This document shows positions 53,280 through 62,441 of a stretch of DNA of 64,000 nucleotides, piece after piece. Positions within the stretch are counted from its first letter, which is position 1, and each line of letters starts with the position of its first letter. Both the position numbers and the translations under genes were made by a program. The notes under the pieces are model-generated. The model searched no databases. It had not been told where the DNA came from and was given only the letters and a program-made list of their open reading frames with translations. Source of the stretch: Tateyamaria omphalii (GTDB lineage Bacteria > Pseudomonadota > Alphaproteobacteria > Rhodobacterales > Rhodobacteraceae); the NCBI RefSeq assembly GCF_014651375.1, contig NZ_BMWT01000006.1:202015-266014 (forward strand). Direction: 5' to 3'.

Positions 53280-53738
53280 ATGACAGCACACAGTTACGCA
53301 AAATCCATAGACGTCCAAGCACACCCTTCTGCCGCGTTCAAGGCGGTCACTGAGGGGGTCGCACACTGGTGGACCCGCCCCGATCAACCTCTAACCAACA
53401 TCGGGGATCGCGCGAAATTTACCTTCCCACCCGGCGTGTCTTACTGGACGTTCGAGTTGACCAGCACGCAGCAACCGACACGCGTCGAGTGGACCTGCGT
53501 GGATGCTCTGCACATTCATGAAGGCCAACCAAAGGAAATCGAAACCGAGTGGCTCAACACCAAGGTGCTTTGGAAAATCACCGAACAGGGAAAAGGCTCC
53601 AGAGTTGAGCTGCGGCACCAAGGTCTCACGCCCGAACTGTTATGCTATGATGTTTGTGAGGCGGGCTGGGACATGTTTTTTCTGGGCAGCCTCAAGCAAT
53701 ACCTCGACACTGGGCAAGGCACGCCTCACCAAGGATAA
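53280..53738 (+). CDS. SRPBCC (AHSA1-like) protein
   Basis: A 152-residue protein with the START/Bet v1 fold: YAKSIDVQAHPSAAFKAVTEGVAHWWT, FELTSTQQPTRVEWTCVDAL and a long C-terminal helix GWDMFFLGSLKQYLDTG. It could bind a hydrophobic ligand; no specific role is readable. The ATG at 53280 follows AAGGACAATCC. It is probably co-transcribed with the GST gene. Confidence 0.85.
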   Translation: MTAHSYAKSIDVQAHPSAAFKAVTEGVAHWWTRPDQPLTNIGDRAKFTFPPGVSYWTFELTSTQQPTRVEWTCVDALHIHEGQPKEIETEWLNTKVLWKITEQGKGSRVELRHQGLTPELLCYDVCEAGWDMFFLGSLKQYLDTGQGTPHQG

Positions 53739-54182
53739 AGCCGGGCCATGAGCCGAAGAAGATGAATTTGGTCATCACTCAGCGCCACAGAAGCATGAAA
53801 GCGCAGGTTCAGGCTGTCACTGTGTGTGTAGACGGATGGCTGGTCTGTGCGCTTTGCTCGCCAGTGGTGGCCAAAGAAATGGATGTCGGACCCAGCGTAA
53901 CAGCAGCAGGCGGCCAGACTGAAAATACGACGATTGTGATCAAAAGCCTGTCGATGGCCAGCTTTGGATCGCAAATCTCGACCGCGCCCACCGCGATTTT
54001 CGCCGGCATCCACCTCCAAGACTTGTCACAGTTTGATTGCGCTTGAAAGTGGACTGGCTGCACCCCGAACGGCGTTGCCCGAAGTAACCGGGCAGGAAAC
54101 CAGGGTCACACCCTTCATCCTGCACTCCAAAATTCGGTCGACTTTGTGGCAGACCATCGTCCGAAACACCAGGCAAAGCGCA
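53739..54182. other. Intergenic, no convincing gene
   Basis: About 440 bp. Frames on both strands are open (one minus frame runs 53940-54779), but none shows family features or a ribosome site. It is probably remodelled or decayed DNA. Confidence 0.4.
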
Positions 54183-54425
54183 ATGTCCGACGGACTGAAA
54201 AGCTTTGGCTATGGAGATGCGAATGTGGGCGGCATCGACCATCTCATCACCTATTGGCTGAACGACACACTCGAAATTTCTGCGCTGGAAAAAATCGAAT
54301 TCCTGTCGAAACTCGCGTTGGAACTCTTGCCGCAGTCCGAAACCACATGTGCAGCGGCGCGTGACATTGTGATGAGTGACACGCGCGCCAATTGGACGAA
54401 GCGGTCCAAAACCGGCTGGCGCTAA
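54183..54425 (+). CDS. Hypothetical small protein
   Basis: An 80-residue frame (GIDHLITYWLNDTLEISALE; EFLSKLALELLPQSE) that looks more protein-like than its surroundings but matches no family I know. An AGGC lies nine bases before the ATG. It could be a fragment of a decayed gene. Confidence 0.3.
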   Translation: MSDGLKSFGYGDANVGGIDHLITYWLNDTLEISALEKIEFLSKLALELLPQSETTCAAARDIVMSDTRANWTKRSKTGWR

Positions 54426-54996
54426 AGCAAGATGGACATGTACATCGGTTGGTGCGTTGGTTAACTGGAATCCGCAAGTGAAACGTATGTCTCGCCCTGA
54501 GCATTGACATGCCTGACACACGGTTTCTTTCGAAGAGAAAAGCAGTTGCATACAGAGTGCTGAAAGACATCCGCGCCTTTGACTACGCTTGAGAACGGCC
54601 CATTCCGAACCTTGGACGTGCCGTCCGATCCTGCGCCGCAGTCTCCCGGAAGCGGGGTTGAAGAGTGGCGGCCATTCATCATTACTCCCGGCAAAAAACC
54701 CACCAAAACCACAAAGCTTTTGTCGGTTTTTTGTCATCGCTAAGGGATTCATCTGGAGCTGCCCAGTGCACACGGTCAAAAACGAACGTTTTAGCGCACG
54801 GGTTCCGGGAAAGGGCTATTGTCCCCCTGCCCAATGATAGTGCGTCGGCTGAGCGCGCAGCACACAGGGTCGCCACTGCTCAAAGCCATGTCAACTTCTA
54901 TGACTGTTCCTGGTCTCTCTACCCATACTGATCGTGCAAGAATTAAGCATTTTTGCCACCGGCTGAATCGACCATATTCACCGCCAACATGTCTTA
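54426..54996. other. Intergenic, nothing recognised
   Basis: About 570 bp between the small hypothetical frame and the acetyltransferase remnant. I see no gene, RNA or repeat that I would defend. Confidence 0.4.
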
Positions 54997-55459
54997 TCAA
55001 AGTGCTTCCATCGGCAAGTTCGCTCCCCATGGGATCTCGCACGATCGGTCCGTGAACCTGAAACCTGTTTTGCTGTGGGCAGCGATGGCTCTCGTGCAAT
55101 TGTGATGTGGATCGACCGCAAGAGCGATGATACCGCTGGCAAACAGTTCCTCGATGCGCCGCGCGATGAATGCCGAACCATGACCGAGCATAGTCGGGTC
55201 GTCAATGAACTGATCCAACCTTCGCGAACGGGTCGGGAGGCTCGGGAAGTGGTGTCCCTCCCGCGAATGGACGTCATGGTCTCGAATAAATGCGAAGGGT
55301 GATCCGTCGGTTTCAACGATCCACATTGCGACGTGGGGGCATTTAAGCTTGTCGGCAGTGTAGAGGGTATCAATGGTCCCACCATTCGATCACATGCGGT
55401 TCGGGCCAGAGCGTGCAAATCAAACAGTTACCTTCCACCTGCAGTAGGCGGAATTTCTC
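54997..55459 (-). pseudogene. AAC(6')-type GNAT acetyltransferase remnant
   Basis: A broken aminoglycoside 6'-N-acetyltransferase-like gene. In one frame (55459 to about 55375) the N-terminal part reads FRLLQVEGN and LWPEPHVIEWWDH, which is the AAC(6') start pattern. A frameshift then leads to the main body (55326 on): MWIVETDGSPFAFIRDHDVH, RRLDQFIDDPTMLGHGSAFI (acetyl-CoA region) and AVDPHHNCTRAIAAHSKTGF. There is no start codon upstream and the usual C-terminus is missing. Probably inactive. Confidence 0.7.
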
Positions 55460-55596
55460 TTATTGGTGTGTAGACGGTGCACTTGCGCCGTCGGTGCGCG
55501 TTGTGAGTCTAAGGCCCTTCGCATAATTCTCAGTCATGCAGCCAAGAAACTCGGACTTTTGGGATTGCGGCTCCATTCTTTCAAGGGATGCTGTTC

Positions 55597-56829
55597 ATGA
55601 CTCCTGATTTGTCGATCTACATCTTTGCTATCCAACTTGCGGGGTTCGCGGTCGGTTCGATTGCCGCACTTACCTTTTTTCTCCAGCGTCATTTGAGCCG
55701 GGTCTACAGCATGTCGTCTTGCTTGCTATTGGCCTTTCTTCTCAGCCAATTATTTGAATTGTCAAAGGCTGTTTTCCCAGATTTACCATTTGAGTGGCGC
55801 CAAGCAGTTCATATGGTGTCTTATGCCAGCGCTGTGTTCGTTGGACCCGTTTTCCTGTTTCAGGTTTGGCTTTTAACCCGTCAAGGCGATGCTCTGCGTC
55901 GTACCGCCGTGCTGAGACACCTTGTTCTTCCGGCCTTTGCAGTCGTGGCGACCATGACCTTTTTGCTAGTACCTGTCGAGTTGCGCCAGGCAATTGACGT
56001 TACCGGATTGTTTGAGGAGAGGCCCGACTATCTTATCCTACACGTCATGGTCCTTCTCGCACTGGAGCCGGTCGTTTACCTGCAATGGCTGGTGTATGCC
56101 GCTCTTGTCTTTTTGGCACAACGGCGCCATGCGGCTCAGCTCAAACATGTCTTCGCGAGCACTGAAAAGTACGAGTTGTTCTGGGTTATTGGAATAGCCG
56201 GTGTTCTTGCATTGTACGCGCTCGGTTGTCTGCTGTCGTTCGTAAATAGGACATTTGGCATTGGCCTGTTGGTGCATCCGGTGCTCGACAGTGCGACCGT
56301 CCTGCTTTTTGTCGTGCTGCTGACCGCACGTGGCTTGCGTCAAGCGCCCGGGCTGCATGCAAAACAACGCGCCGCGACACTTTCAGCTGATACTGATCAG
56401 ACCGTAGCAAAGTATTCTAGAAGCGCTTTGGCATCGGAACATGCGAAACGGATTGCCCGCAAACTGCACTATGCAATGCAGACCGAGACTTTGTATCGAG
56501 ATCCGAACCTTTCGTTGACTAAGCTTTCGCAACATATTGGCTCATCTTCGAACTATGTGTCTCAAACGTTGAATGAACATATCAACCAGTCATTCTTTGA
56601 TTTCGTGAACTGGTGGCGGATAGAAGAAGCAAAATCTACAGTTCTAAATGCCGATGTAAGCATACGCGACACGGTCTACGCTGTGGGCTTCAACTCTCGA
56701 TCAGCCTTCTACACTGCATTCAAAAAGCACACCGGACAGACCCCTTCTAAATTCCGATCGCAGGCAGATTTGTCATCTTGCGAGGTCACTAGTTCCACCA
56801 GACCACTTGGGCGCATTGCTTCTACATAG
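55597..56829 (+). CDS. AraC-family regulator with N-terminal membrane domain
   Basis: A 410-residue membrane-bound regulator. Seven hydrophobic segments fill about 1-250; the C-terminal third (about 300-395) is an AraC double HTH: LSLTKLSQHIGSSSNYVSQTLNE and IRDTVYAVGFNSRSAFYTAFKKHTGQTPSKFR. The membrane part should sense an envelope or external signal. The ATG at 55597 follows AAGGGATG at a usable distance; an ATG at 55588 abuts it. It converges on the Slam gene. Target genes are not evident. Confidence 0.88.
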   Translation: MTPDLSIYIFAIQLAGFAVGSIAALTFFLQRHLSRVYSMSSCLLLAFLLSQLFELSKAVFPDLPFEWRQAVHMVSYASAVFVGPVFLFQVWLLTRQGDALRRTAVLRHLVLPAFAVVATMTFLLVPVELRQAIDVTGLFEERPDYLILHVMVLLALEPVVYLQWLVYAALVFLAQRRHAAQLKHVFASTEKYELFWVIGIAGVLALYALGCLLSFVNRTFGIGLLVHPVLDSATVLLFVVLLTARGLRQAPGLHAKQRAATLSADTDQTVAKYSRSALASEHAKRIARKLHYAMQTETLYRDPNLSLTKLSQHIGSSSNYVSQTLNEHINQSFFDFVNWWRIEEAKSTVLNADVSIRDTVYAVGFNSRSAFYTAFKKHTGQTPSKFRSQADLSSCEVTSSTRPLGRIAST

Positions 56830-57055
56830 TGGTTAACCGATCTTTGGTTTGGATTGACCAATCGATTGGTGCAGGCTTGGTTTCGGTCATCACACAGCTG
56901 GTTGGGCATAGTCTTGGTATGCGCTTCGTGTCCAAAGCAAAACTGACCGCGAACAAAATCAAGATAAACAGCGGGGGAGCACCATGCCAAGACAGCGGCA
57001 GTGGTATCATTTCCTGTTGACCGCTGTAGAGCGGTTTGGAAAGAAAAGTCTTTAC

Positions 57056-58357
57056 TCAGAATCTGCGAGTGACACCGATTGTGCATTCGTTCACGGAATG
57101 CTCATAAAATGCGACGTTGCTGCCCGTGTCGCCAAAGGTACATGTCAGTGTCGGGGCAAATGCGCCGACCCGCAGCGCATCGTGACGCACTGTCAAATTG
57201 AGGCGGACAAAATCATCTTGTCTGGCCACTCCCGCCAAAGGGAACTCAGCATCAAATGCCCGCTGGCCAACTTCAACCTGCGCGCCTGCGTGCAAGCCGC
57301 CTGACCAACTTCTAGACCTGCCTAGAAAGACAGAATGTTCGGCGTAGCGTTGATGTGCCTGTTCTGGATGCGCGATCCTTAGTCGTGCTCCAAGCGTGAT
57401 CGTCCCGTGTGAAGCGACGCGGTCAAAGCCGAATTGAAGCGCGTATAGCGGCCCGTCCTGCATTTTGAGATATGAAAAGTCGCGGTGCTCTACGCTGCCT
57501 GACAAAAAAAGACTGTAGTTCGATGAAATACGCCGTGTCAGATTTCCGCCGAGGCCGATTGCCGTATTGTCACTGTCATCTCCGCGATAGGTAAGGCGTG
57601 TGAACGGACCAAAAGCCCACACTTGGTCTGCGGTCAGTCTTCCGAACTCTAGACGCCCAGACAGTGTTGCACGGTCATATTCGGTCGATTTGAATTTGCG
57701 GCCAGAGATTCCCCAAGTGAACGTCCAGCGCAGGTCGTTTGATGATTGCCATTTGTGGACTCCATGCAAGCCAAGTTCAACGCCAGTGCCTGTCTCGGCC
57801 CGACTGGTAATGTTGAACGAGGGTATGTCGGGCACGCCTGGATGGAACACCGTTTCGGAGCTACCTCGATTGACGTTGCTTGATGCAACAACGGCAAAGC
57901 GCGCAGACAACGAAAACGGCCTGCGATTATTGATTTCATCAAGAAAGATGATGTAGCCGCGTCGTTGAATTGCATCTTTGTCAATGCGCAGCAACTGTCG
58001 GAAGTGGTGCGTTGATCCCCGGTAGTCTGAGACTAGTAAGAGGGTATGCGCGAGTTCCCTCTTTGCATTCAAATAGGATGGATCGCGGCGCAGCACTTCG
58101 CGAAAGGCCTGAATTGCGCTCTGATATGCTCCGCTTGCCTTCGCCACCCGCCCTTCAAAAAACAGCCAATCCGTTTCTGACGGGTCGAACTGGGACATGA
58201 TGGCGCGCGCTTGGTTAACGCGACCTTGAGCGATCAATTGAACGATGTCCGCATCGGTGATTGCGGCAGATGGCGATGCCCAGAAAAAAACAGCTACGAG
58301 CGCGGCGGCGTAGCGCCGCGGTCGTACACGGGCAGATAGAATGTGCTTTGCTGTCAT
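57056..58357 (-). CDS. Surface lipoprotein assembly modifier (Slam)
   Basis: A 433-residue outer-membrane protein. A signal peptide (about 1-32) is followed by a periplasmic TPR region (about 35-130: AIQAFREVLRRDPSYLNAKRE and AHTLLLVSDYRGSTHHFRQL) and a DUF560 beta-barrel of about 14 strands (about 145-433) ending in Phe (CTIGVTRRF). This is the Slam architecture, which moves lipoproteins with TbpB-like barrels to the cell surface. It lies 13 bp downstream of a lipoprotein gene whose product has the expected features of a client. Length is close to Slam1/Slam2 (about 480). Confidence 0.82.
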   Translation of the reverse strand: MTAKHILSARVRPRRYAAALVAVFFWASPSAAITDADIVQLIAQGRVNQARAIMSQFDPSETDWLFFEGRVAKASGAYQSAIQAFREVLRRDPSYLNAKRELAHTLLLVSDYRGSTHHFRQLLRIDKDAIQRRGYIIFLDEINNRRPFSLSARFAVVASSNVNRGSSETVFHPGVPDIPSFNITSRAETGTGVELGLHGVHKWQSSNDLRWTFTWGISGRKFKSTEYDRATLSGRLEFGRLTADQVWAFGPFTRLTYRGDDSDNTAIGLGGNLTRRISSNYSLFLSGSVEHRDFSYLKMQDGPLYALQFGFDRVASHGTITLGARLRIAHPEQAHQRYAEHSVFLGRSRSWSGGLHAGAQVEVGQRAFDAEFPLAGVARQDDFVRLNLTVRHDALRVGAFAPTLTCTFGDTGSNVAFYEHSVNECTIGVTRRF

Positions 58358-58370
58358 TTAATCGGACGTA

Positions 58371-59000
58371 CTATTGCCGGTCGGCGATGATGCCGCCGCC
58401 CAGAACCGCATCGGGTGTTCGACCGGCAAATGCTGTCACCGCGCGCGTATCTCCGATCACGCCGATCATGTCCGCGTTCACACCGCGGAACGTGGCCTGG
58501 CCGCCAACCGTCTGTCCACTGATGGTACCATCGACAACCAGTCCATCGGCGCCGCCACGCAGAGACCCGGCGTTGAAATCGGCGTTCAGGGTTATGTTAC
58601 CCGTCTGCTTTATAGTTTCATTGCGATCAGCATAGCCTAAAGAGTATTCGCCTTGATAGACCGCTGTCGCCACGGTCGGAACTGCACCAGGGTTACTTGT
58701 TGGGCGGATCCCGGCCACAGCGCGGAACTCGTTGCGGCCTTCGATGCTGCCAATTTGGTAAGCGAAGCCGCTCACCCCGCCGATATCTGAAACCGTTGCG
58801 GAATCACTGACGCCGGATGTTCCTGGACGGAAGTTTTGATCCGGCAAAGAGCCATCCGGGTTCAGAACGACGAGCGCGCTTGATGTCGTTGCGCCTGCGT
58901 CAATGCCGGGGCCGGTTTGAAAGTCAGTGCTCGAACTCGAGCACGCTGAAACAGCAACGACGGCACAGAGCATAGCGACGTGCGAAGCATGAAGCTGCAT
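58371..59000 (-). CDS. Probable Slam-dependent surface lipoprotein
   Basis: A 209-residue lipoprotein. The signal ends in lipobox VSAC with Cys20, followed by SSSSTDF without an inner-membrane retention Asp at +2. The C-terminal half is a TbpB-like beta-barrel: YQGEYSLGYADR, GNITLNADFNAGSLRG, GQATFRGVNADMIGVIGDT and the closing AVLGGGIIADRQ with the alternating pattern of the last strand. It is first in a two-gene operon with Slam. Likely displayed on the cell surface; the ligand is unknown. Confidence 0.78.
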   Translation of the reverse strand: MQLHASHVAMLCAVVAVSACSSSSTDFQTGPGIDAGATTSSALVVLNPDGSLPDQNFRPGTSGVSDSATVSDIGGVSGFAYQIGSIEGRNEFRAVAGIRPTSNPGAVPTVATAVYQGEYSLGYADRNETIKQTGNITLNADFNAGSLRGGADGLVVDGTISGQTVGGQATFRGVNADMIGVIGDTRAVTAFAGRTPDAVLGGGIIADRQ

Positions 59001-59277
59001 TATCTATCTCCTTGGTAATCAACACGCTTGTTTGTTCAAATCTGCGCCATGTATTCTGAAAGGGGCGATGCAGAGTAACGTCTCAATGATAAGCTACTGT
59101 GCCGCGTGGATTGTCCGGATCGACAGGCGCGCACGCCCAAATGTCCAATCCTATACGCCCGGACAGTCTGAAGACATCTCTTTGCAGCGGCACCTGCCAA
59201 AACAAAGCGGGCCGCGAGGCCGTATTGGCCACCCGCCGTCCTCAACTTTGTCTTCAGATTGGAGAGCTTCGAATGAG

Positions 59278-59740
59278 CTATCCGCCAAAGTCATCCAGCA
59301 TGATGTTTTCCCGATCAACACCAAGCTCAAACAGCATTTGATGCAGGACGAGCTTATGATGCACGGGCCGCTCAAGTATTATTCGCAGCCCTCAGGTGCA
59401 AAGTGGTTCATACGGTATTGGTCATACAGGACACTGTTGATGAAGCTGGTGCACCCTTCCAGCCATGCTCCGGCATGGCATCCGGCACCGCTGAGTAAAA
59501 AGTGAAGTTTGGACACTCCTTGGCCAGTTTGTCGAAGTCCTCGACACAGACTGTTTCACGCTTGGAGCGGGTACCGTGTAAGAAGCTCATCTTGCGATCC
59601 GGGTTCTTAAGCCGCTCGAGCTGATCAATGACATGACTGTGCATCAGAGCCATGCCAGCAACACCATTTCCTTTTAAGTGTTGCGGGCAAAGAATTCACC
59701 GAACGGGTCGGGTAGCCGCCGTTCGCTGCACCAGCGAAAA
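59278..59740 (-). pseudogene. NqrF-like reductase C-terminal remnant
   Basis: A broken fragment of a flavin reductase like NqrF. Pieces in different frames read FGEFFARNT (then TAA), VAGMALMHSHVIDQLERLKN, RKMSFLHGTRSKRE, DFDKLAKECPNFTFY, then NHFAPEGCE and finally ELGVDRENIMLDDFGG before TAG at 59278-59280. The N-terminal ferredoxin and FAD domains are absent. At least one stop and several frameshifts are needed. No other nqr gene is nearby. Confidence 0.72.
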
Positions 59741-59814
59741 CCTGGAAGTGACATGGCGGAAAAGACACCAATTCCTTGCTGCTGCACCAAAGTCTGCTTC
59801 GGCATTGACTTGGT

Positions 59815-60417
59815 TCAGGGCCTTTGAAAGTTGCGCCGGGCTTCATCGACTGCTGCACGCATGATGCAGCCTTCGCTATGATCGTTAATCAACCCCATTG
59901 CTTGCATAAATGCAAAGGTCGTCGTCGGCCCTAGAAATTGCCACCCCCGCCTCTTTAGTTCGCGCGCGAGTGCAATAGAGGTTTCGCTTGTGGATTGCGT
60001 TTGGGGCGGACCGAGTTCAGACGGCTCAGGCTCAAAACTCCAGAAAAAGGCTGCCAGTGATCCTTCTTCATCAACCATTTCCAGCGCGCGTGCCGCGTTG
60101 TTGATCACAGCGGCGACTTTTCCCCGATGGCGCACTATGTTTGTGTCGCTCAGCAGCCGATCCATGTCACTCGCGCCGTAGCGAGCAATCTTGTGAAAGT
60201 CGAAGCCATCGAAGGCCGCGCGAAACCCGTCACGTTTGTTTAGGATGGTTCGCCAGCTTAGCCCTGATTGGAAGCTTTCAAGGCATAGTTTTTCAAACAG
60301 CCGGATGTCGTCCGAGACTGGGAACCCCCACTCATGGTCATGGTAGTCTAGAAATTCCGGCGCCGACCCGGCCCATTTGCATCTGGTTCGCCCGTCTGGC
60401 CCGATGTAGTCATTCAT
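59815..60417 (-). CDS. tag: DNA-3-methyladenine glycosylase I
   Basis: A 200-residue base-excision repair enzyme that removes 3-methyladenine. It has the Tag zinc ligands (Cys in RCKWA, His in YHDHEWG, and His/Cys in NDHSEGCIMR near 175-183) and the helix-hairpin-helix core SWRTILNKRDGFRAAFDGFD. It overlaps the YciI-type gene by 4 bp and is the last gene of a short leftward group. Confidence 0.95.
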   Translation of the reverse strand: MNDYIGPDGRTRCKWAGSAPEFLDYHDHEWGFPVSDDIRLFEKLCLESFQSGLSWRTILNKRDGFRAAFDGFDFHKIARYGASDMDRLLSDTNIVRHRGKVAAVINNAARALEMVDEEGSLAAFFWSFEPEPSELGPPQTQSTSETSIALARELKRRGWQFLGPTTTFAFMQAMGLINDHSEGCIMRAAVDEARRNFQRP

Positions 60418-60710
60418 GTTGCAGCTTCGGAAAACAAAGATAACCGGGGATCTGTGCGAGCAGGAGCAACCTCTTGGATGTGGGGTGTTGCAATTCCTTC
60501 GGTCACAAACGGGTCTTCGGCAACGCGTTTCTCTATCGAAGTGATATCAGTTCCACTTGCTAAAATGGCCCCGCCACCCTGAGGTTTGAGGCTGCCGACT
60601 AAGAGAAAAACCCCGTCGTCGAAACCCTGAGCGATCCAAGCCTTGTGGGCGGCCATAAAGTCAGGCGCTTTCGATCTCTGCTCAGTGAGTGTCAGTGTAA
60701 TGATGTACAT
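60414..60710 (-). CDS. YciI-like protein
   Basis: A 98-residue ferredoxin-like-fold protein of the YciI/DGPF group: MYIITLTLTEQRSKAPDFMAAH, then GVFLLVGSLKPQGGGAILA and DPFVTEGIATPHI. The His of AAHKAW and the Asp of AEDPF are the conserved pair. The ATG at 60710 is the family start. It overlaps tag by 4 bp and lies 10 bp after the TetR gene. Confidence 0.88.
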   Translation of the reverse strand: MYIITLTLTEQRSKAPDFMAAHKAWIAQGFDDGVFLLVGSLKPQGGGAILASGTDITSIEKRVAEDPFVTEGIATPHIQEVAPARTDPRLSLFSEAAT

Positions 60711-60720
60711 GTTCAGCCTT

Positions 60721-61305
60721 TCAGTCTTTCTTTGCATTCTGGTCAGCCACAGCGTCGAGCCATGCGATCATCTGATTGACCTCGTTTTCAAGGAATGGCT
60801 CGTTCGGGTAGGCGTTGGCCAATGTGGCCGCCCCTTGACTGCGCGCGAGAATGTGCATCGCGAGCGCGTCGGCATCGTGCGGCCGTCCCATGTCCTCAAA
60901 ACGACGGCGCAACCAGATGCGAAACAGATCAAAAAGCTTCCTTGCACCGGACTCGCTTGGATGATGCAGTTTCGCCAGTTCCGAAAACAAGGTGCCCACC
61001 GGACATCCGAATGATCGGATTTTCTTGTTGTTCATCAGCAATATGCCAATGAAGCTTGCGACGCATTGCTTGGGTGTCTGACGGTCATCAACCCAGTCAT
61101 TGAGCATGTCGTGGCGATCCTTGATGCGACGTTCAATGACCGCATCAAGAATCTGGTCTTTTGTTTTGAAGTGGTAATAAAAATTACCCCGCGAAATGCC
61201 GACTGCCTTGGCGACATCCGCAAATGACGTCGCTTCGAAACCACGTTCATAGAACAACCTGTCGGCTGAGGTGATGATCTTTTCGCGTGTTGCAGATGCC
61301 GCCAT
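60721..61305 (-). CDS. TetR-family regulator (NemR-like context)
   Basis: A 194-residue repressor: HTH (about 20-50) ATSFADVAKAVGISRGNFYYHFKTKDQI, with the C-terminal domain typical of the NemR/AcrR group (IRSFGCPVGTLFSELAKLHH). The Cys in that motif could be electrophile-reactive, as in NemR. The ATG at 61305 follows AAAGGACC. It is co-directional with the OYE gene, which precedes it by 26 bp, and the palindrome at 62487-62506 is its likely operator. Confidence 0.88.
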   Translation of the reverse strand: MAASATREKIITSADRLFYERGFEATSFADVAKAVGISRGNFYYHFKTKDQILDAVIERRIKDRHDMLNDWVDDRQTPKQCVASFIGILLMNNKKIRSFGCPVGTLFSELAKLHHPSESGARKLFDLFRIWLRRRFEDMGRPHDADALAMHILARSQGAATLANAYPNEPFLENEVNQMIAWLDAVADQNAKKD

Positions 61306-61331
61306 TTTTGGTCCTTTCGATGTACGCAATC

Positions 61332-62441
61332 CTAAGCCGCTGACGGCAAATCAGCACTTGCGAAAGGGTAGTCATTATATCCCATCTCGCCGCCCATATA
61401 GAATGTTGATTTGTCGATGGTATTCAAAGGCAGACCATCGCGAAACCGCCGGACAAGGTCGGGATTTGCTAGAAACGGCGCGCCGAACGCAACAAGATCA
61501 GCATGGCCCGCTTGAATCGCAGTCTCAGCGCGGTCTTTGCTATACCCGTTGTTCGCGATGTAGGTGCCTCGAAACAGTGCGCGCAGCCTGTTGTAGTCCA
61601 CCGCCCTTGGCGCTCCTTCTATATGCCCCCCGGTATCCATGCTGGCTTCGGTGACATGCAAATATCCCAAGCCGCGGTCGGCAATGGCTGCGACAATCTT
61701 TTCAAAGTTCACCTGCGGGCTGGAGTCGCTCATGTCGTTGAAACTGTTTTCGGGAGAGAGTTTCAGGCCAATGCGCTCCGCCGGATAAACGGTTATGACT
61801 GCATCAAGGATTTCCTGCAGAAATCGCACCCTCTTCTCTACGTTCCCACCATAGCCGTCCGTGCGCCTGTTCGTCCCATCTCGAAGGAATTGGTCGATCA
61901 GGTATCCGTTTGCACCGTGGATTTCCACACCATCAAATCCTGCGTCTTGCGCATTTTTCGCAGCGTGGTGGAACTGACCGACAACACCGGCAATCTCCGA
62001 TACCTCAAGCTGCCGAGGCGTTTCGAACTCCTTGTAGCCATTTGCTGTGAACGCGAAACCACTGGGCTTTTGGGCCGACGGAGCGACAGGCAACGCTCCC
62101 TCTTCCTGATGTGAGGGGTGTGAAATACGACCACAATGCTGCAGCTGCGCAAACATGCGGCCACCTTTTGACCGAACAGAATTCATGACCCGCAACCAAC
62201 CTGCTGCCTGCTGCGGGGTGAAAATACCCGGCGTGTTCGGGTAACCGACGCCTTGTTGAGATACCGGCGCAGATTCTGAAATGATGAGTCCCGCAGTTGC
62301 CCGGTCTCCGTAGTGTTCAACCATCAGCTGGCTCGGAATGCCGTCCTCCATGGCCCTGCTCCGAGACATCGGTGCCATTACCATTCGGTTTGGAAGTTCA
62401 AGGCTTCCCAATGTGGCCGGTGAGAAGAGGTCATATGTCAT
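61332..62441 (-). CDS. Old yellow enzyme family oxidoreductase (NemA-like)
   Basis: A 369-residue FMN-dependent ene-reductase that reduces activated C=C bonds or nitro compounds with NAD(P)H. It shows the OYE hallmarks: PNRMVMAPMSRSRA near the N-terminus, the active-site block DGVEIHGANGYLIDQFLRDG with the His-Asn pair, and the phosphate loop AGHADLVAFGAPFLANPDLV. First gene of an OYE-TetR-YciI-tag group. An electrophile-detoxification unit is likely. Confidence 0.94.
   Translation of the reverse strand: MTYDLFSPATLGSLELPNRMVMAPMSRSRAMEDGIPSQLMVEHYGDRATAGLIISESAPVSQQGVGYPNTPGIFTPQQAAGWLRVMNSVRSKGGRMFAQLQHCGRISHPSHQEEGALPVAPSAQKPSGFAFTANGYKEFETPRQLEVSEIAGVVGQFHHAAKNAQDAGFDGVEIHGANGYLIDQFLRDGTNRRTDGYGGNVEKRVRFLQEILDAVITVYPAERIGLKLSPENSFNDMSDSSPQVNFEKIVAAIADRGLGYLHVTEASMDTGGHIEGAPRAVDYNRLRALFRGTYIANNGYSKDRAETAIQAGHADLVAFGAPFLANPDLVRRFRDGLPLNTIDKSTFYMGGEMGYNDYPFASADLPSAA

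Noticed and set aside
53940..54779. 279-codon minus-strand open frame
   Set aside because: No domain, no ribosome site, Cys/Arg/Phe-rich composition; the opposite strand has an equally plausible small frame.
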